Numbered from the stretch's first letter, positions 22,255-31,900 are shown. The stretch: DNA of 64,000 bases from Pedobacter fastidiosus (GCF_014306625.1 NZ_JACRYL010000011.1:124001-188000), one strand, 5' to 3'. Numbers and translations: made by a program. Notes: generated by a model not told the origin, from the sequence alone.

Positions 22255-23844
22255 TTACATGAGTGTAATATAACCTCTAATAATTTTTGATTTTGCTCCA
22301 TTTCCTTGAGTAATAATTAGCTCGTATGAATAATTTCCTTCAGGTAATGGCTTTTTTGTAAAGGAATTAATTTTTCCATCCCAATCATTTTTATAATCTG
22401 AGGTAATAAAAACCTTCTCGCCACGAGTGGTATAAATTGAAATTGATTTTTTCCCTTTTTCGGTTGCTGGACTCACTAATTTTTCTCTTTCTGATCGATT
22501 CATTACAATATCTATATTATATGGTTTATTAAGATTATTGTTTTTAATATCAATTGGAGGCGGAGGGGGCAATAAAACAGTTTTTTCAAGCGTTCCTATC
22601 TTTTGATTTTCCTTGTTTGGTGGAGGTTTAGGAAAGTCTTTCAAAACTTCAATGTTTTTTCCAGAAAGCTCAATAGCACCATATTTTGCTCCGTAACCGT
22701 ACTTCTTAGTAGCTTCTTCCGCACTAAGCTCTGTTTTTTTATCATAATTTGCAGCTGCGAAAAATTTATTGTTATCCTCGATTTTTTCGCCGTTGATGAT
22801 TATTAATCGTTTTTCTCTTGATGTTTGTTTATTTCTTTGTGCATTAACCGATACCTCAGTTGTGAATAACTTAGAATTCTTATCTAAATTTTTCATAGTA
22901 GTGTATTTAATTTTGCTCGTGTCTTGAGTAGATTTAATATTCTTTGGGAATAAATCTACTAGACCGTAATCTTTGGTAAATGCCATGGTAGATAGGCAAA
23001 GTATCCCTCCAATGATTGGTAATGCAAATAGTAATTTGAGCCTAGCCCATTTTGCTGATTTTTTTTGATTTAACATGCTAATTCTTCTTTTTAAAATTGA
23101 TGAACTAAATATTTGATTGGTGAGCGCTAAATCTTGAATTCCAGTTGAATTTTTGATCAGAAAGAGTGCATAGTCGTACTTTTCAACATCATAATTGGTT
23201 ATTTCCTCATCGGCTAGATATTCGTGTATTAGCTTTACATCTTCTTTAATGAAATATGTAATGGGGTTGAACCAATTTATAATTTGGAGAATTTCGAAAA
23301 ACATCACATCTACGCTATGTTTTTGTTTAATATGAACGAACTCGTGTTTAAGGATGGTGCATTTTTCAGGAAGCAAAGGATCGAGGAAGAGCAAATTGAA
23401 AAACGAAAATGCTACTTTAGATCCTTTTAAATCTATTAGTTTAACGCCATTTTCTAAAATTTTGAATTCACCTTTTTGCATCCGCATTATCTTATAAATG
23501 CTAAATATGAACTTAAATAGGAATAAGATTGCTACAGCTGAATAAATTGTAATTAATGTATTATTAAGCGTAAAAATAGATTCATTGGGAGCTTGTAACT
23601 TTGAAAATTGAACATTTAGTTGATCAATTTCTTGAATAGGAGCATAATTAATTTCTAAAACCTCAGGCTTTTTGAAATAGCTTACCTGCATAATTGGAAG
23701 TATAAAAGCCAGCAGGCTAGTTGCCAATAAGTAAAATCTGTTTACGGAATAGAATGTTTCTTTGTGCAAGAATAATCTGTAAAACCCGTAAAATAAAATC
23801 AGGTATAGGTTTGCTTCGAGTAAATAATAGAACCAATTCATCAT
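22255..23844 (-). CDS. BlaR1-type M56 membrane peptidase with a CHU_C-like tail
   Basis: A 529-aa transmembrane metallopeptidase of the BlaR1/MecR1 type. Membrane helices lie at about 4-20, 35-55 and 95-115; the cytoplasmic zinc motif is HEFVH (167-171), followed by NWFNPITYF and HEYLADEE, as in M56. A further helix lies near 270-288. In place of a penicillin-binding sensor, the extracellular part (about 290-450) is low-complexity. The last 70 residues (SIYTTRGEKVF, then DWDGK, then PLPEGNYSY) resemble the gliding-motility C-terminal (CHU_C) domain. It overlaps blaI by ATGA. Predicted to cleave BlaI on an unknown envelope signal. Confidence 0.85.
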   Translation of the reverse strand: MMNWFYYLLEANLYLILFYGFYRLFLHKETFYSVNRFYLLATSLLAFILPIMQVSYFKKPEVLEINYAPIQEIDQLNVQFSKLQAPNESIFTLNNTLITIYSAVAILFLFKFIFSIYKIMRMQKGEFKILENGVKLIDLKGSKVAFSFFNLLFLDPLLPEKCTILKHEFVHIKQKHSVDVMFFEILQIINWFNPITYFIKEDVKLIHEYLADEEITNYDVEKYDYALFLIKNSTGIQDLALTNQIFSSSILKRRISMLNQKKSAKWARLKLLFALPIIGGILCLSTMAFTKDYGLVDLFPKNIKSTQDTSKIKYTTMKNLDKNSKLFTTEVSVNAQRNKQTSREKRLIIINGEKIEDNNKFFAAANYDKKTELSAEEATKKYGYGAKYGAIELSGKNIEVLKDFPKPPPNKENQKIGTLEKTVLLPPPPPIDIKNNNLNKPYNIDIVMNRSEREKLVSPATEKGKKSISIYTTRGEKVFITSDYKNDWDGKINSFTKKPLPEGNYSYELIITQGNGAKSKIIRGYITLM

Positions 23845-24212
23845 TTATCTTTTTTAAGTTTTTCTGCCAACTGAATAATCTCATTAAGTTCTTCATTAGT
23901 CAAGCTCTTTTCCTTTACAAGAAACGAAACCAAACTTTCATAAGAGTTTTCGAAATAATTGTTCATCACCTTATCAAGCGCAAAACGCTTGTAATCAGTT
24001 TCTTTTACAATAGGGAAGTAGATGTAGGTATTCCCAATAGCCTTATGATCTACAAAACCTTTAGTCTCCAAAACCCTTATAACAGTTGATACCGTATTAT
24101 AGGCAGGTTTAGGTTCATTCATCTTTTCAATTACGTCTTTAACCAAAGCTTCTCCCATGTCCCAAAGGATTAGCATAACTTGTTCTTCTGCTTTTGTTAG
24201 TTCTTTTACCAT
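23841..24212 (-). CDS. BlaI/MecI-family transcriptional repressor
   Basis: A 123-aa winged-helix repressor. The N-terminal domain LTKAEEQVMLILWDMGEALVKDV (residues 5-27) and YNTVSTVIRVLETKGFVDHK (about 38-57) are the helix-turn-helix and wing of the BlaI family; the C-terminal helices dimerise. Family members are inactivated by proteolysis triggered by the membrane partner, encoded here by the overlapping downstream gene. Three ACTA-N6-TAGT dyads upstream (24217-24283) are probable operators, so the pair is autoregulated. In Bacteroidota such pairs are common and often unrelated to beta-lactams; no beta-lactamase is in the window. Confidence 0.92.
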   Translation of the reverse strand: MVKELTKAEEQVMLILWDMGEALVKDVIEKMNEPKPAYNTVSTVIRVLETKGFVDHKAIGNTYIYFPIVKETDYKRFALDKVMNNYFENSYESLVSFLVKEKSLTNEELNEIIQLAEKLKKDK

Positions 24213-24216
24213 TGTA

Positions 24217-24283
24217 ACTATTTTTGTAGTTTGCTTAATTGAAGATACGACTATTTTTATAGTTTAAAAACTATTTTTGTAGT
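24217..24283. promoter_or_regulatory. Three BlaI-type operator dyads
   Basis: The 14-bp dyad actatttttgtagt occurs at 24217-24230 and 24270-24283, and actatttttatagt at 24250-24263. Each has ACTA and TAGT half-sites around six A/T-rich bases. Start-to-start spacing is 33 and 20 bp, close to three and two helical turns. The first copy ends 4 bp from the blaI start codon. Size and sequence fit the TACA/TGTA-type operators of BlaI/MecI, so this is likely the autorepression site. Confidence 0.8.
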
Positions 24284-24341
24284 TTAATTTTAATTATATG
24301 TAAATCAGTGAATTAAAATTAATTTAAAAATATTTGGGCAT

Positions 24342-24370
24342 AAAAAAACCTGTCTGGATAGGACAGGTTT
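24342..24370 (-). terminator. Terminator of the M28 peptidase gene
   Basis: Read leftward, the stem aaacctgtc / gacaggttt with a 7-nt loop is followed by seven T. It lies 20 bp beyond the peptidase stop codon. Confidence 0.9.
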
Positions 24371-24390
24371 AATTTTAATGGAGACTTTAA

Positions 24391-25338
24391 TTAATTTTTC
24401 ATAATCATTTTGTCTTTTAATGTTTTTTGTAAGCCAGTTTGGTTATCTATGCTTTTAACCACCTCTAAAACTGCATTGGCAGCATCGCTAAAAAAGGGTT
24501 TAGTAATAGTAGAATATTCATCCGTGGCTTTGTGATAGTCTTTATGATCTTCCACACCGAAGTATAAAAATGGGATGTTTTTAGCATTAAAAGCACCTTG
24601 ATCACTTTGATTGGTCCAGTCATCATGACCCAGTTTAGGATCATCATGCCCAAATAGCACTTTAATATTAGAGTTATTATTAACTACGTATTTTTTCAGA
24701 TCAGGATATTTAAAGGTGCCACAAACATATAATTCAGCTTTATCACTGTGACTAATCATATCCATATTTAAATCAATAGAAATTGTGTTGATTGGAACAG
24801 GAGGGTTTGATACAAATGCTTTGGCGCCTTGCAAACCCATTTCTTCTGCATCGAAAGAGGCAAAAATAATGGTATTGTTTGGCTTATTTTTAGAAAAAAA
24901 AGCAGCGATTTTTAAAAGTCCTGCTGTACCTGAGGCATTATCATCTGCGCCGTTAAAAACTTCATCTTTAATTACGCCTAAATGATCATAATGCGCAGAA
25001 ACCACAATTACATTGTTTCCCTTGCCGGGGATGTAGCCAATAATATTTGTTCCATTTACATCTGCACCTCTCGATTTAAACTTAAATTCTTGAGCATAAT
25101 TAACGTTTTGAGGATAAGACTTCAACCCCAGTTTTTGAAAGCGCTCTATAATATATGCTCGTGCCATTTCTGCACCTTTTGTGCCAGTTTTTCTTCCTTG
25201 ATATGCATCAGATGATAATATTTCTACATCTTTTAACAACTGCGTATCTAATTTTCCTGATACTATAGAACTTTGTTTTTTAACTGATGAACAGCAACTT
25301 AGCATGATGGCTAATGGAAGAATATAGAGGATTTTCAT
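24391..25338 (-). CDS. M28-family zinc peptidase lipoprotein
   Basis: Predicted exported aminopeptidase. From ATG 25338 the protein is 315 aa and opens with a lipoprotein signal, MKILYILPLAIMLSCCSS, with lipidation Cys near residue 15-16. The M28 core has the co-catalytic zinc ligands in VVSAHYDHLG, GADDNASGT, DAEEMGLQG and DMDMIS-like NMDMISH, plus a late His (HKDYH). The frame stays open 26 codons further upstream, but that extension (SLRGTKQSCHS and so on) is translated REP palindrome and would block export, so I reject it. Monocistronic, with a terminator downstream. Confidence 0.9.
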   Translation of the reverse strand: MKILYILPLAIMLSCCSSVKKQSSIVSGKLDTQLLKDVEILSSDAYQGRKTGTKGAEMARAYIIERFQKLGLKSYPQNVNYAQEFKFKSRGADVNGTNIIGYIPGKGNNVIVVSAHYDHLGVIKDEVFNGADDNASGTAGLLKIAAFFSKNKPNNTIIFASFDAEEMGLQGAKAFVSNPPVPINTISIDLNMDMISHSDKAELYVCGTFKYPDLKKYVVNNNSNIKVLFGHDDPKLGHDDWTNQSDQGAFNAKNIPFLYFGVEDHKDYHKATDEYSTITKPFFSDAANAVLEVVKSIDNQTGLQKTLKDKMIMKN

Positions 25339-25350
25339 ATTTTTTCTTTT

Positions 25351-25414
25351 CGTCATTGCGAGGCACGAAGCAAACTTAATGCTATGACAGGATTGCTTCG
25401 TGCCTCGCAATGAC
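25351..25414. repeat. REP-type palindrome, copy 3 (family A)
   Basis: Arms cgtcattgcgaggcacgaag and cttcgtgcctcgcaatgac enclose a short loop. It lies 12 bp upstream of the M28 peptidase start codon, so it may be in the 5' leader. The rest of the 319-bp spacer to smc (25415-25657) is AT-rich with no gene or clear terminator. Confidence 0.9.
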
Positions 25415-25657
25415 ATGATATTTAAATTATGCTTAAAGATATTAATTATTGGGATATTGAAAGGAAAACATAGTTTCTTTTGCTGTAAGCGTTGTTAAAC
25501 ATGATGGAAATGAATTAATGGACAGCAGGGCAGAGGACCGCCAAATGTTTTAGCTTTCATTTTCTAAATAGATTGCTTCGTTATTTAAAAAAGCCTCCTA
25601 TTTAATAATTTAAAAAACTACTGTTTTCGCTTTAGTCTTTAAGCTTTAACCTTTTGC

Positions 25658-28600
25658 CTAAGCCGCAACCTCCCTTAAATCGACAGCTACTACCCTCGAA
25701 ACGCCTTGTTCTACCATAGTTACGCCATAAATAATATCCGTACTTGCGATGGTACGTTTGTTATGAGATACAATAATGAACTGCGATTGATCGGAAAATT
25801 TGCGGATTATATTGTTGAATTTATCAATATTGGTATCATCTAAAGGCGCATCAACCTCATCGAAAATACAGAAAGGCGCAGGTTTTAAAAGATATAGTGA
25901 AAATAATAGGGCAGTTGCTGTAAGGGTTTTTTCTCCCCCCGATAACTGGTTGATAGACAAGGGTCTTTTGCCTTTAGGACGAGCAATAATATCAATATCA
26001 GCTTCCAGTGGATTGTTAATATCAGAAAGAATCAAATCACAGCTGTCTTCTTCGTTAAATAACGAACGGAAAACAACAATAAAATGTTCGCGTGCCTGGG
26101 TAAAAGCCTGCATAAATTTATCTTTTGCCGTATCATCAATTTCTTTAATGGTTTGCAAAAGATCAGTTTTGGCTGCGTTGAGATCTTTTTTCTGGTTTTG
26201 AATAAAAGTATAGCGTTCTTCCATCTCTTGAAAAGCCTCCATTGCCATCGAGTTAATTGCGCCAAATTCATCTAGTTGGCGCTTCATTTTTTCTACTTTT
26301 TGGCGTAATTCGAATTCACTTTCCAATACTTCAATTTCTGTATCGCTGTCTAAAAGATCATTGATATCAATATTAAACTCCACTGCTAAACGTTCTTTTA
26401 AAGCATTTAAATCAATTTTAAGTGAATTCTTTTTATCCTTAATTTCAGTTAAAATAAAATCTGTTTCCTCCCTATTTTTGCGGATGGACGTTAGATTATT
26501 TTCAACCTCATTGATATTGCCTTTACTACTAAAATAAGTCTGTTCTGCTTCAGCTAAACCTTTTTCCATTTCCTCACGCTGTTGATACATCTCTAAAAGC
26601 GTATCGTCATTTAAATCAGTGTGCTGCAAAGTTTCAGTAATTTGCATCAACGCTTCCTGAAGCTCTTTTTCATTTTGAACTATGCGCTTATTCAGCGCTT
26701 CTTCTTGAACGAAACGGTAATCCAAATCTTTTTCTAAGCTGGATAATTTGTTTTGTTGTTGATGAAAACGAATGTTATCTTGATTGTATCTGCCAGCACT
26801 GTCGTTAACATGATCGGCAATTTCTTGGTAATTAAGCTGTTGCTCTTGTAAATTTATATGTGCCTCTTGCTGATCCTTTTGCATAGCTACAAGTGCGGGA
26901 AGTTTTTGAGATAAAGCTTTTTCAATGGATAAAATCTTCTGTGCAATATCTGCCTTTCTGTTTTCGCTAGTGGTAATAAATTCGTGGTATTGATCTCTGC
27001 GGGTTTGTACCGAAATATGTTCGTTGTTTAAACGATTTAATTCTTGTTGGAAAGTATTAATCTGATGAATTTTTGAAGCTTCTTTGAGGTTGAAAATCTG
27101 ATCAGTTTCAGAAGAAATTGCTGTATTATATTGACTAATTAGGGTTTCGGAAGCTTTGATTTCTTTCGCCAGATTTTCTAAATTCTTTGCCCGACCAATT
27201 CTCTTCCCTTCAAATAAACCTACTGAACCACCTGATAAAGTGAATTTGGTTTGTGCGTATTTTCCATTTTTAGCTAAAATGGTTAGGCTTTCGGTTGGCG
27301 TTTCCTTAAACAAATGCTCTTGATCGGCAATGGCGATGTACACATTTTGCAAAAGCAAATTGCAAAGATTTTGATATTTTTTATCAACTTCGATAACCGA
27401 TAACGCCGATACTAGGCCATCATAATTGCCAAGAGTTGGGTTTTTATCCGGAACATTTTCTAAAATAAAAAAGTTTGCCCGTCCACGACTTGCATCCGTT
27501 AAAAGGTTAATTGCTAGAAGTGCATCCGTATACTGATCAACAACATAATGGTTCATTACAGGTTCTAGATAATTTTCAATTGCAATGCGATAATCCTCAT
27601 TGCAGAACAAAATATCAGATAGGAGTAGCGCGTTTTTTGCAAAGGCACTATTCTTTTTAAGAAAACGAATCGATTCTGGAAAGCCTTCCAAGCTATCTAC
27701 AAGTGATTTTGTAAGATTATATTCGTTTTGCTTAGCATCTTTTTTACGATTTTCTGCTGTAAGCTTTTCTTTGTTAGAGCTTAAGTTTAATTCCGATTCT
27801 GCAAGCTTTTCTTTTAGAATTTCTTCGGCTTCGGTAAGTTGCTTAATGTTGCTTTGCTTCTCTCTAACTCGAATATCAAGTTCTGCCAAAGCATGATCGA
27901 ACGCTTTTAATTCCAGCGTTTTTGTTTCAGTGTCATCAACATTTCTATTGGTTTCTTGTACTAGGGCATCCTTTTGAATGTTTAGGATATCGATTTCCTT
28001 TTGCGATTGATATACTTGATTTTGTAACTCATTAACTGACTTTACTAAATTATCGGCTCGATTTTTTTCTGTCTGCTGTTGTTCGCGTAAGGTATCAAGT
28101 GTAGTTTTAAGTGATTTTAGATCAGATTCTAAACGATTAAAAACTTCCGTTTCGGTTAAAACTTCTTCGTTTAAACGCTTAATATTATATTTTATGTGGT
28201 TAATCTGATTTCTATCTTTTTCCAATTCACCAGATAAACGCGCTTCCTTCTCTTGTAGAAAACGCATTTGTTCGTTCTTAACTTTCTTTTCACTTTCATA
28301 AGCACGAATTTTAGCAACAAACTCATTAGTTGCTTTTTGCTGAACAGAAAGATTTTTTTCTTGATTAATGCTTTCTAGCTTAAATTTTTGTAAGTCAGCT
28401 TCTTGTCTATCAATCTTTGTGCTCAATTCAGTTCTAGAAACCTGTTGGTTTTGTTCTTGAGTTTCAAGTGCACTTAAATCGGTACGAAAAAAAGCAATTC
28501 TGTGCGTGGCCAATTGAACGCTAAGTTCTCGATATTGTTCTTTTAGTTTATAGTAGCGTTCGGCTTTTCGAGCTTGATTTTCAAGCGTTTTTAAATTTTT

Positions 28601-29197
28601 CTCGATTTCGAAAAGTAAATCCTCAACGCGTTCTAAATCTGCTTCTGTATCCTTTAGTTTATTAAAAGTTTGTTTTTTGCGAAGTTTATACTTTGAAATT
28701 CCAGAAGCTTCTTCGAACAATGACCTACGACTATGTTCTTTGTTTGTGATAATCTCATCCACCATTTTCAGCTCAATAATAGAATAACTATCCGAACCTA
28801 TTCCCGTGTCGAGGAATAAATCGGTAATGTCTTTTAAACGGCATTGAACATCATTTAAGCGATATTCGCTATCTCCATTTCGGTACAGTTTTCTGGTAAC
28901 GGTAACCTGCGAATATTCTGTAGGAAGAATGTTTTTGGTGTTATCGAAGCTCAAAGAAACTTCGGCTAGTTGAGCTTGTTTCCTGTTTTTTGTTCCGTTG
29001 AAAATGATGTTTTCCATCTTTTCAGATCGAAGTGCTTTGGTGCTTTGTTCGCCTAAAACCCAACGCATAGCATCAATTACATTCGATTTTCCACAACCAT
29101 TAGGGCCAACAATAGCCGTAACGCCCTCATTAAAATTGATGGTAACCTTGTCGCCAAAGCTCTTAAATCCTTTAATTTCTAACCGAGTAAGTTGCAT
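25658..29197 (-). CDS. smc: Chromosome segregation ATPase SMC
   Basis: Condensin ATPase that loads on DNA with ScpAB and organises sister chromosomes. The 1179-aa protein has the N-terminal Walker A GPNGCGKSNVIDAMRWVLGE (about 32-51), long coiled coils (about 170-500 and 660-1010), a hinge (about 510-650, with FPESIRFLKKNSAFAKNALLLSD), and the C-terminal signature LSGGEKTLTATALLFSLYLL followed by Walker B CIFDEVDAPLDDTN. Length and architecture are standard. ATG 29197 begins MQLTRLEIKGFKSFGDK, the classic SMC start. Repeats flank it on both sides, and no partner genes lie adjacent. Confidence 0.97.
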   Translation of the reverse strand: MQLTRLEIKGFKSFGDKVTINFNEGVTAIVGPNGCGKSNVIDAMRWVLGEQSTKALRSEKMENIIFNGTKNRKQAQLAEVSLSFDNTKNILPTEYSQVTVTRKLYRNGDSEYRLNDVQCRLKDITDLFLDTGIGSDSYSIIELKMVDEIITNKEHSRRSLFEEASGISKYKLRKKQTFNKLKDTEADLERVEDLLFEIEKNLKTLENQARKAERYYKLKEQYRELSVQLATHRIAFFRTDLSALETQEQNQQVSRTELSTKIDRQEADLQKFKLESINQEKNLSVQQKATNEFVAKIRAYESEKKVKNEQMRFLQEKEARLSGELEKDRNQINHIKYNIKRLNEEVLTETEVFNRLESDLKSLKTTLDTLREQQQTEKNRADNLVKSVNELQNQVYQSQKEIDILNIQKDALVQETNRNVDDTETKTLELKAFDHALAELDIRVREKQSNIKQLTEAEEILKEKLAESELNLSSNKEKLTAENRKKDAKQNEYNLTKSLVDSLEGFPESIRFLKKNSAFAKNALLLSDILFCNEDYRIAIENYLEPVMNHYVVDQYTDALLAINLLTDASRGRANFFILENVPDKNPTLGNYDGLVSALSVIEVDKKYQNLCNLLLQNVYIAIADQEHLFKETPTESLTILAKNGKYAQTKFTLSGGSVGLFEGKRIGRAKNLENLAKEIKASETLISQYNTAISSETDQIFNLKEASKIHQINTFQQELNRLNNEHISVQTRRDQYHEFITTSENRKADIAQKILSIEKALSQKLPALVAMQKDQQEAHINLQEQQLNYQEIADHVNDSAGRYNQDNIRFHQQQNKLSSLEKDLDYRFVQEEALNKRIVQNEKELQEALMQITETLQHTDLNDDTLLEMYQQREEMEKGLAEAEQTYFSSKGNINEVENNLTSIRKNREETDFILTEIKDKKNSLKIDLNALKERLAVEFNIDINDLLDSDTEIEVLESEFELRQKVEKMKRQLDEFGAINSMAMEAFQEMEERYTFIQNQKKDLNAAKTDLLQTIKEIDDTAKDKFMQAFTQAREHFIVVFRSLFNEEDSCDLILSDINNPLEADIDIIARPKGKRPLSINQLSGGEKTLTATALLFSLYLLKPAPFCIFDEVDAPLDDTNIDKFNNIIRKFSDQSQFIIVSHNKRTIASTDIIYGVTMVEQGVSRVVAVDLREVAA

Positions 29198-29339
29198 GGT
29201 TTTTTAACGGGAGAACCGAACCCAATAATAAGGATTATTTTGGGGTTTTTCAAACTTGAGTTTAGAGTTAACCGTAAAGGGCGCAAAGAGATTTTAACAC
29301 AGAACAAACACAGATTTCAAAGAGAATATTAAAGTTTTG

Positions 29340-29577
29340 TTTGCAAGGGCCTCACCCTTTTAATGGCAGAAGTATGGCAAATGTTGTAGCCTCCCTCTCC
29401 TGAAAGAGAGGGTTTAAGGCTCAGTACTTTAAACCCTCTGGTTCAACCCACAATTCTTTGTTTCCCTCTCTTCTGGGAGAGGGACTGCACAAAAGAAGAT
29501 AAACCGCTACCATTGAAAGGGTGAGGCTACAACCACTGATAGGGTGAGGCCACTGCCGTTGAAAGGCTTGGGCTTTT
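29340..29577. repeat. Mosaic of palindromic modules (family B, copy 2)
   Basis: Contains ggcctcacccttttaatggc, several ccctctc/gagaggg hairpins, the block acccacaattctttgtttcc (inverted relative to 2909-2966), and agggtgaggc at least twice. It fills most of the 381-bp smc-helicase spacer; the helicase stop codon is 2 bp beyond it. No gene seen. Confidence 0.8.
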
Positions 29578-29578
29578 T

Positions 29579-31876
29579 TTACTTCACAATCATCAGTTTC
29601 GCAAATTTTAATAACAATTGTTTGTTACCCAAACCTTGGAAAAACACAGTTGCTTTAACATCAGGCAGTGTTCCTTCTAAACTTATAATCTTCCCGAAGC
29701 CAAATTTTTCATGCTCTACTTCCATACCACCTTGAAATTCATGAGGTAAAGAAGGTGTAAAGCCGGGCGTTGGAATATGTGCTTTTGCTAATAATGTTGT
29801 TGTTTTAGGGCGAACGGCTGGTGCGGAGGTTGTACTTGCAGGTTTAGGTTTGCTGAAAAAATCACGAGGTTGAGAGGTCCAGGTTTTACGTTCATCATCA
29901 AAATTACCCTCAATAACATTACTTTTTGCAGGCTTAACATCCAACTCCAAATATTTCGGATTGATTTCGTTAATAAAACGACTTGGCTCACAGTTGGTTA
30001 GCGTGCCCCATCGGTAACGAGAGGTAGCATAGGTGATTGTTAATTTAATTTCTGCCCGAGTAATAGCAACATAAAATAAACGGCGTTCTTCCTCTAAATC
30101 CGTTCTATTGGTAAGCGACATTTGGGAAGGAAAAAGATTCTCTTCTAAACCCACAATAAACACATTTTTAAACTCCAAACCTTTAGCCGAGTGAATCGTC
30201 ATTAACGAAACCGTGTCTTTGTTTTTATCGCCATCCTTGTCATCATTGGTTAAAAGGGCAACGTCCTGCATAAAAATATCCAAGCCTTTCTCTTCAATAT
30301 CTTCACGTTCTGCAAACTCTTTAATACCATTTAACAACTCCTGAATGTTTTCGTAACGGCTTCGGCCTTCAACGCTATCATCAGTATATAACTCCTTTAA
30401 AATTCCAGCATGCTGAGCAATGAATAGGGCTGTATCGTAAGCATCAAGCTTCTTTGCTTCGGCTTGGAAACTCTGAATCATCATCGAGAAATCGTTCAAT
30501 TGATTGGCCAAACGACCATCAACATACATATGGGCATTGGAAATTACTTCCCACATGGTTTTGTCGTGCTGATCTGCAGCAACAATAATTTTATCGATAG
30601 AAGTATCTCCAATTCCACGTTTTGGATAATTAATTACGCGTTTAATGGCCTCTTCATCTTTCGGATTGAAAGTTAAACGGAAGTAAGCAATTAAATCTTT
30701 AATCTCTTTGCGTTGATAAAAAGACTGTCCGCCATAAATTCGGTAAGGAATATTCAGCTTCCGTAAACCTTCCTCCATGGCTCTACTTTGCGCATTTGTA
30801 CGATACAAAATGGCAAAATCGCTGTGCTGATAACCCTTCGTACTACGTTCTTGAATAATGGCTTCGGCAACTAATTTACCTTCTTCGTTATCGGTAAAAG
30901 CTCTAGAAACCTTAATCCGATCGCCTTCAGCATTTTCAGAAAATACATTTTTTTCCAGCTGATTTTTATTGTTGGCGATGATACTACTTGCAGCATCAAC
31001 TATATTTTGTGTAGAGCGATAGTTCTGCTCCAGTTTGTAAACTTTTAAGTCTGGATAATCGCGTTCAAAATTCAAAATGTTCTGAATATTGGCACCACGG
31101 AAAGCATAAATACTTTGTGCATCATCACCCACAACGCAGATATTCTGATAGGCAGCAGCTAATTTTTTCACAATAGTATATTGCGAAAAATTGGTATCCT
31201 GATACTCATCTACCATTAAGTATTTAAATTTTTGCTGGTATTTATTCAGAACGTCAGGATGTTCTTTTAATAAAATATTGGTTTTAAAAAGCAAGTCATC
31301 AAAATCCATTGCCCCAGTTCTGAAACAGCGTTTTGCATAGGTTTCGTAAATCTGCCCAATTAATGGACGCTTATTTTGATTGTCTTCAGATTGAATCTGA
31401 TCATTTGCTTGATATTCGCCCCAAGAAATTAGGTTGTTTTTTGCGCTAGAGATTCTATTGAAAACAAAATTGGCTGCATATAATTTATCATCCAGTTGCA
31501 TTTCTTTCAAAATGGCACGGATCACACTTTTGCTATCGTCCGTATCGTAAATGGTAAAGTTGCTCGGATAACCAATTTTTTCTGCCTCAACTCGCAAAAT
31601 TTTTGCAAAAACAGAGTGGAAAGTACCCATCCAAATATTTTTCGCTTCAGCACCTACAACCTTGCCAATCCGCTCACGCATATCTTTACTCGCTTTGTTG
31701 GTAAAAGTTAAAACTAGAATATTAAAGGGGTCGGTTCCCGTTTGAATCAGGTGTGCAACGCGATAGGTAATTACTCGGGTTTTGCCCGAACCAGCACCCG
31801 CAACAATCATTACCGGTCCTTTAGTGTTCTCTACTGCTGCTCTTTGTTGTGGGTTTAATCCTTCTAAATAATCCAA
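29579..31876 (-). CDS. UvrD/PcrA-type DNA helicase
   Basis: Superfamily 1A 3'-5' helicase for repair and replication-conflict handling. It has the Q-motif region LNPQQRAAV, Walker A VAGAGSGKTRVITYR, motif Ia LVLTFTNKASKDMRERI, Walker B YLMVDEYQDTN, motif III VVGDDAQSIYAFRGA, motif IV YKLEQNYRSTQNI, motif V LMTIHSAKGLEFKNVFIVGLEE and motif VI RRLFYVAITRA. The C-terminal tail ends in a tudor-like segment (HEKFGFGKIISLEG...DVKATVFF) as in PcrA. Start: the longer TTG at 31903 lies inside a -7 element. I prefer TTG 31876, giving MDYLEGLNPQQ, the usual N-terminus of this family, and 765 aa. Confidence 0.93.
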   Translation of the reverse strand: MDYLEGLNPQQRAAVENTKGPVMIVAGAGSGKTRVITYRVAHLIQTGTDPFNILVLTFTNKASKDMRERIGKVVGAEAKNIWMGTFHSVFAKILRVEAEKIGYPSNFTIYDTDDSKSVIRAILKEMQLDDKLYAANFVFNRISSAKNNLISWGEYQANDQIQSEDNQNKRPLIGQIYETYAKRCFRTGAMDFDDLLFKTNILLKEHPDVLNKYQQKFKYLMVDEYQDTNFSQYTIVKKLAAAYQNICVVGDDAQSIYAFRGANIQNILNFERDYPDLKVYKLEQNYRSTQNIVDAASSIIANNKNQLEKNVFSENAEGDRIKVSRAFTDNEEGKLVAEAIIQERSTKGYQHSDFAILYRTNAQSRAMEEGLRKLNIPYRIYGGQSFYQRKEIKDLIAYFRLTFNPKDEEAIKRVINYPKRGIGDTSIDKIIVAADQHDKTMWEVISNAHMYVDGRLANQLNDFSMMIQSFQAEAKKLDAYDTALFIAQHAGILKELYTDDSVEGRSRYENIQELLNGIKEFAEREDIEEKGLDIFMQDVALLTNDDKDGDKNKDTVSLMTIHSAKGLEFKNVFIVGLEENLFPSQMSLTNRTDLEEERRLFYVAITRAEIKLTITYATSRYRWGTLTNCEPSRFINEINPKYLELDVKPAKSNVIEGNFDDERKTWTSQPRDFFSKPKPASTTSAPAVRPKTTTLLAKAHIPTPGFTPSLPHEFQGGMEVEHEKFGFGKIISLEGTLPDVKATVFFQGLGNKQLLLKFAKLMIVK

Positions 31877-31900
31877 ATCGGCTCCTGTTTTTTTGAGGCT

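Noticed and set aside
22255..24212. Beta-lactam resistance locus
   Set aside because: BlaI and BlaR1-type proteins are present, but there is no penicillin-binding sensor domain and no beta-lactamase gene in the window.
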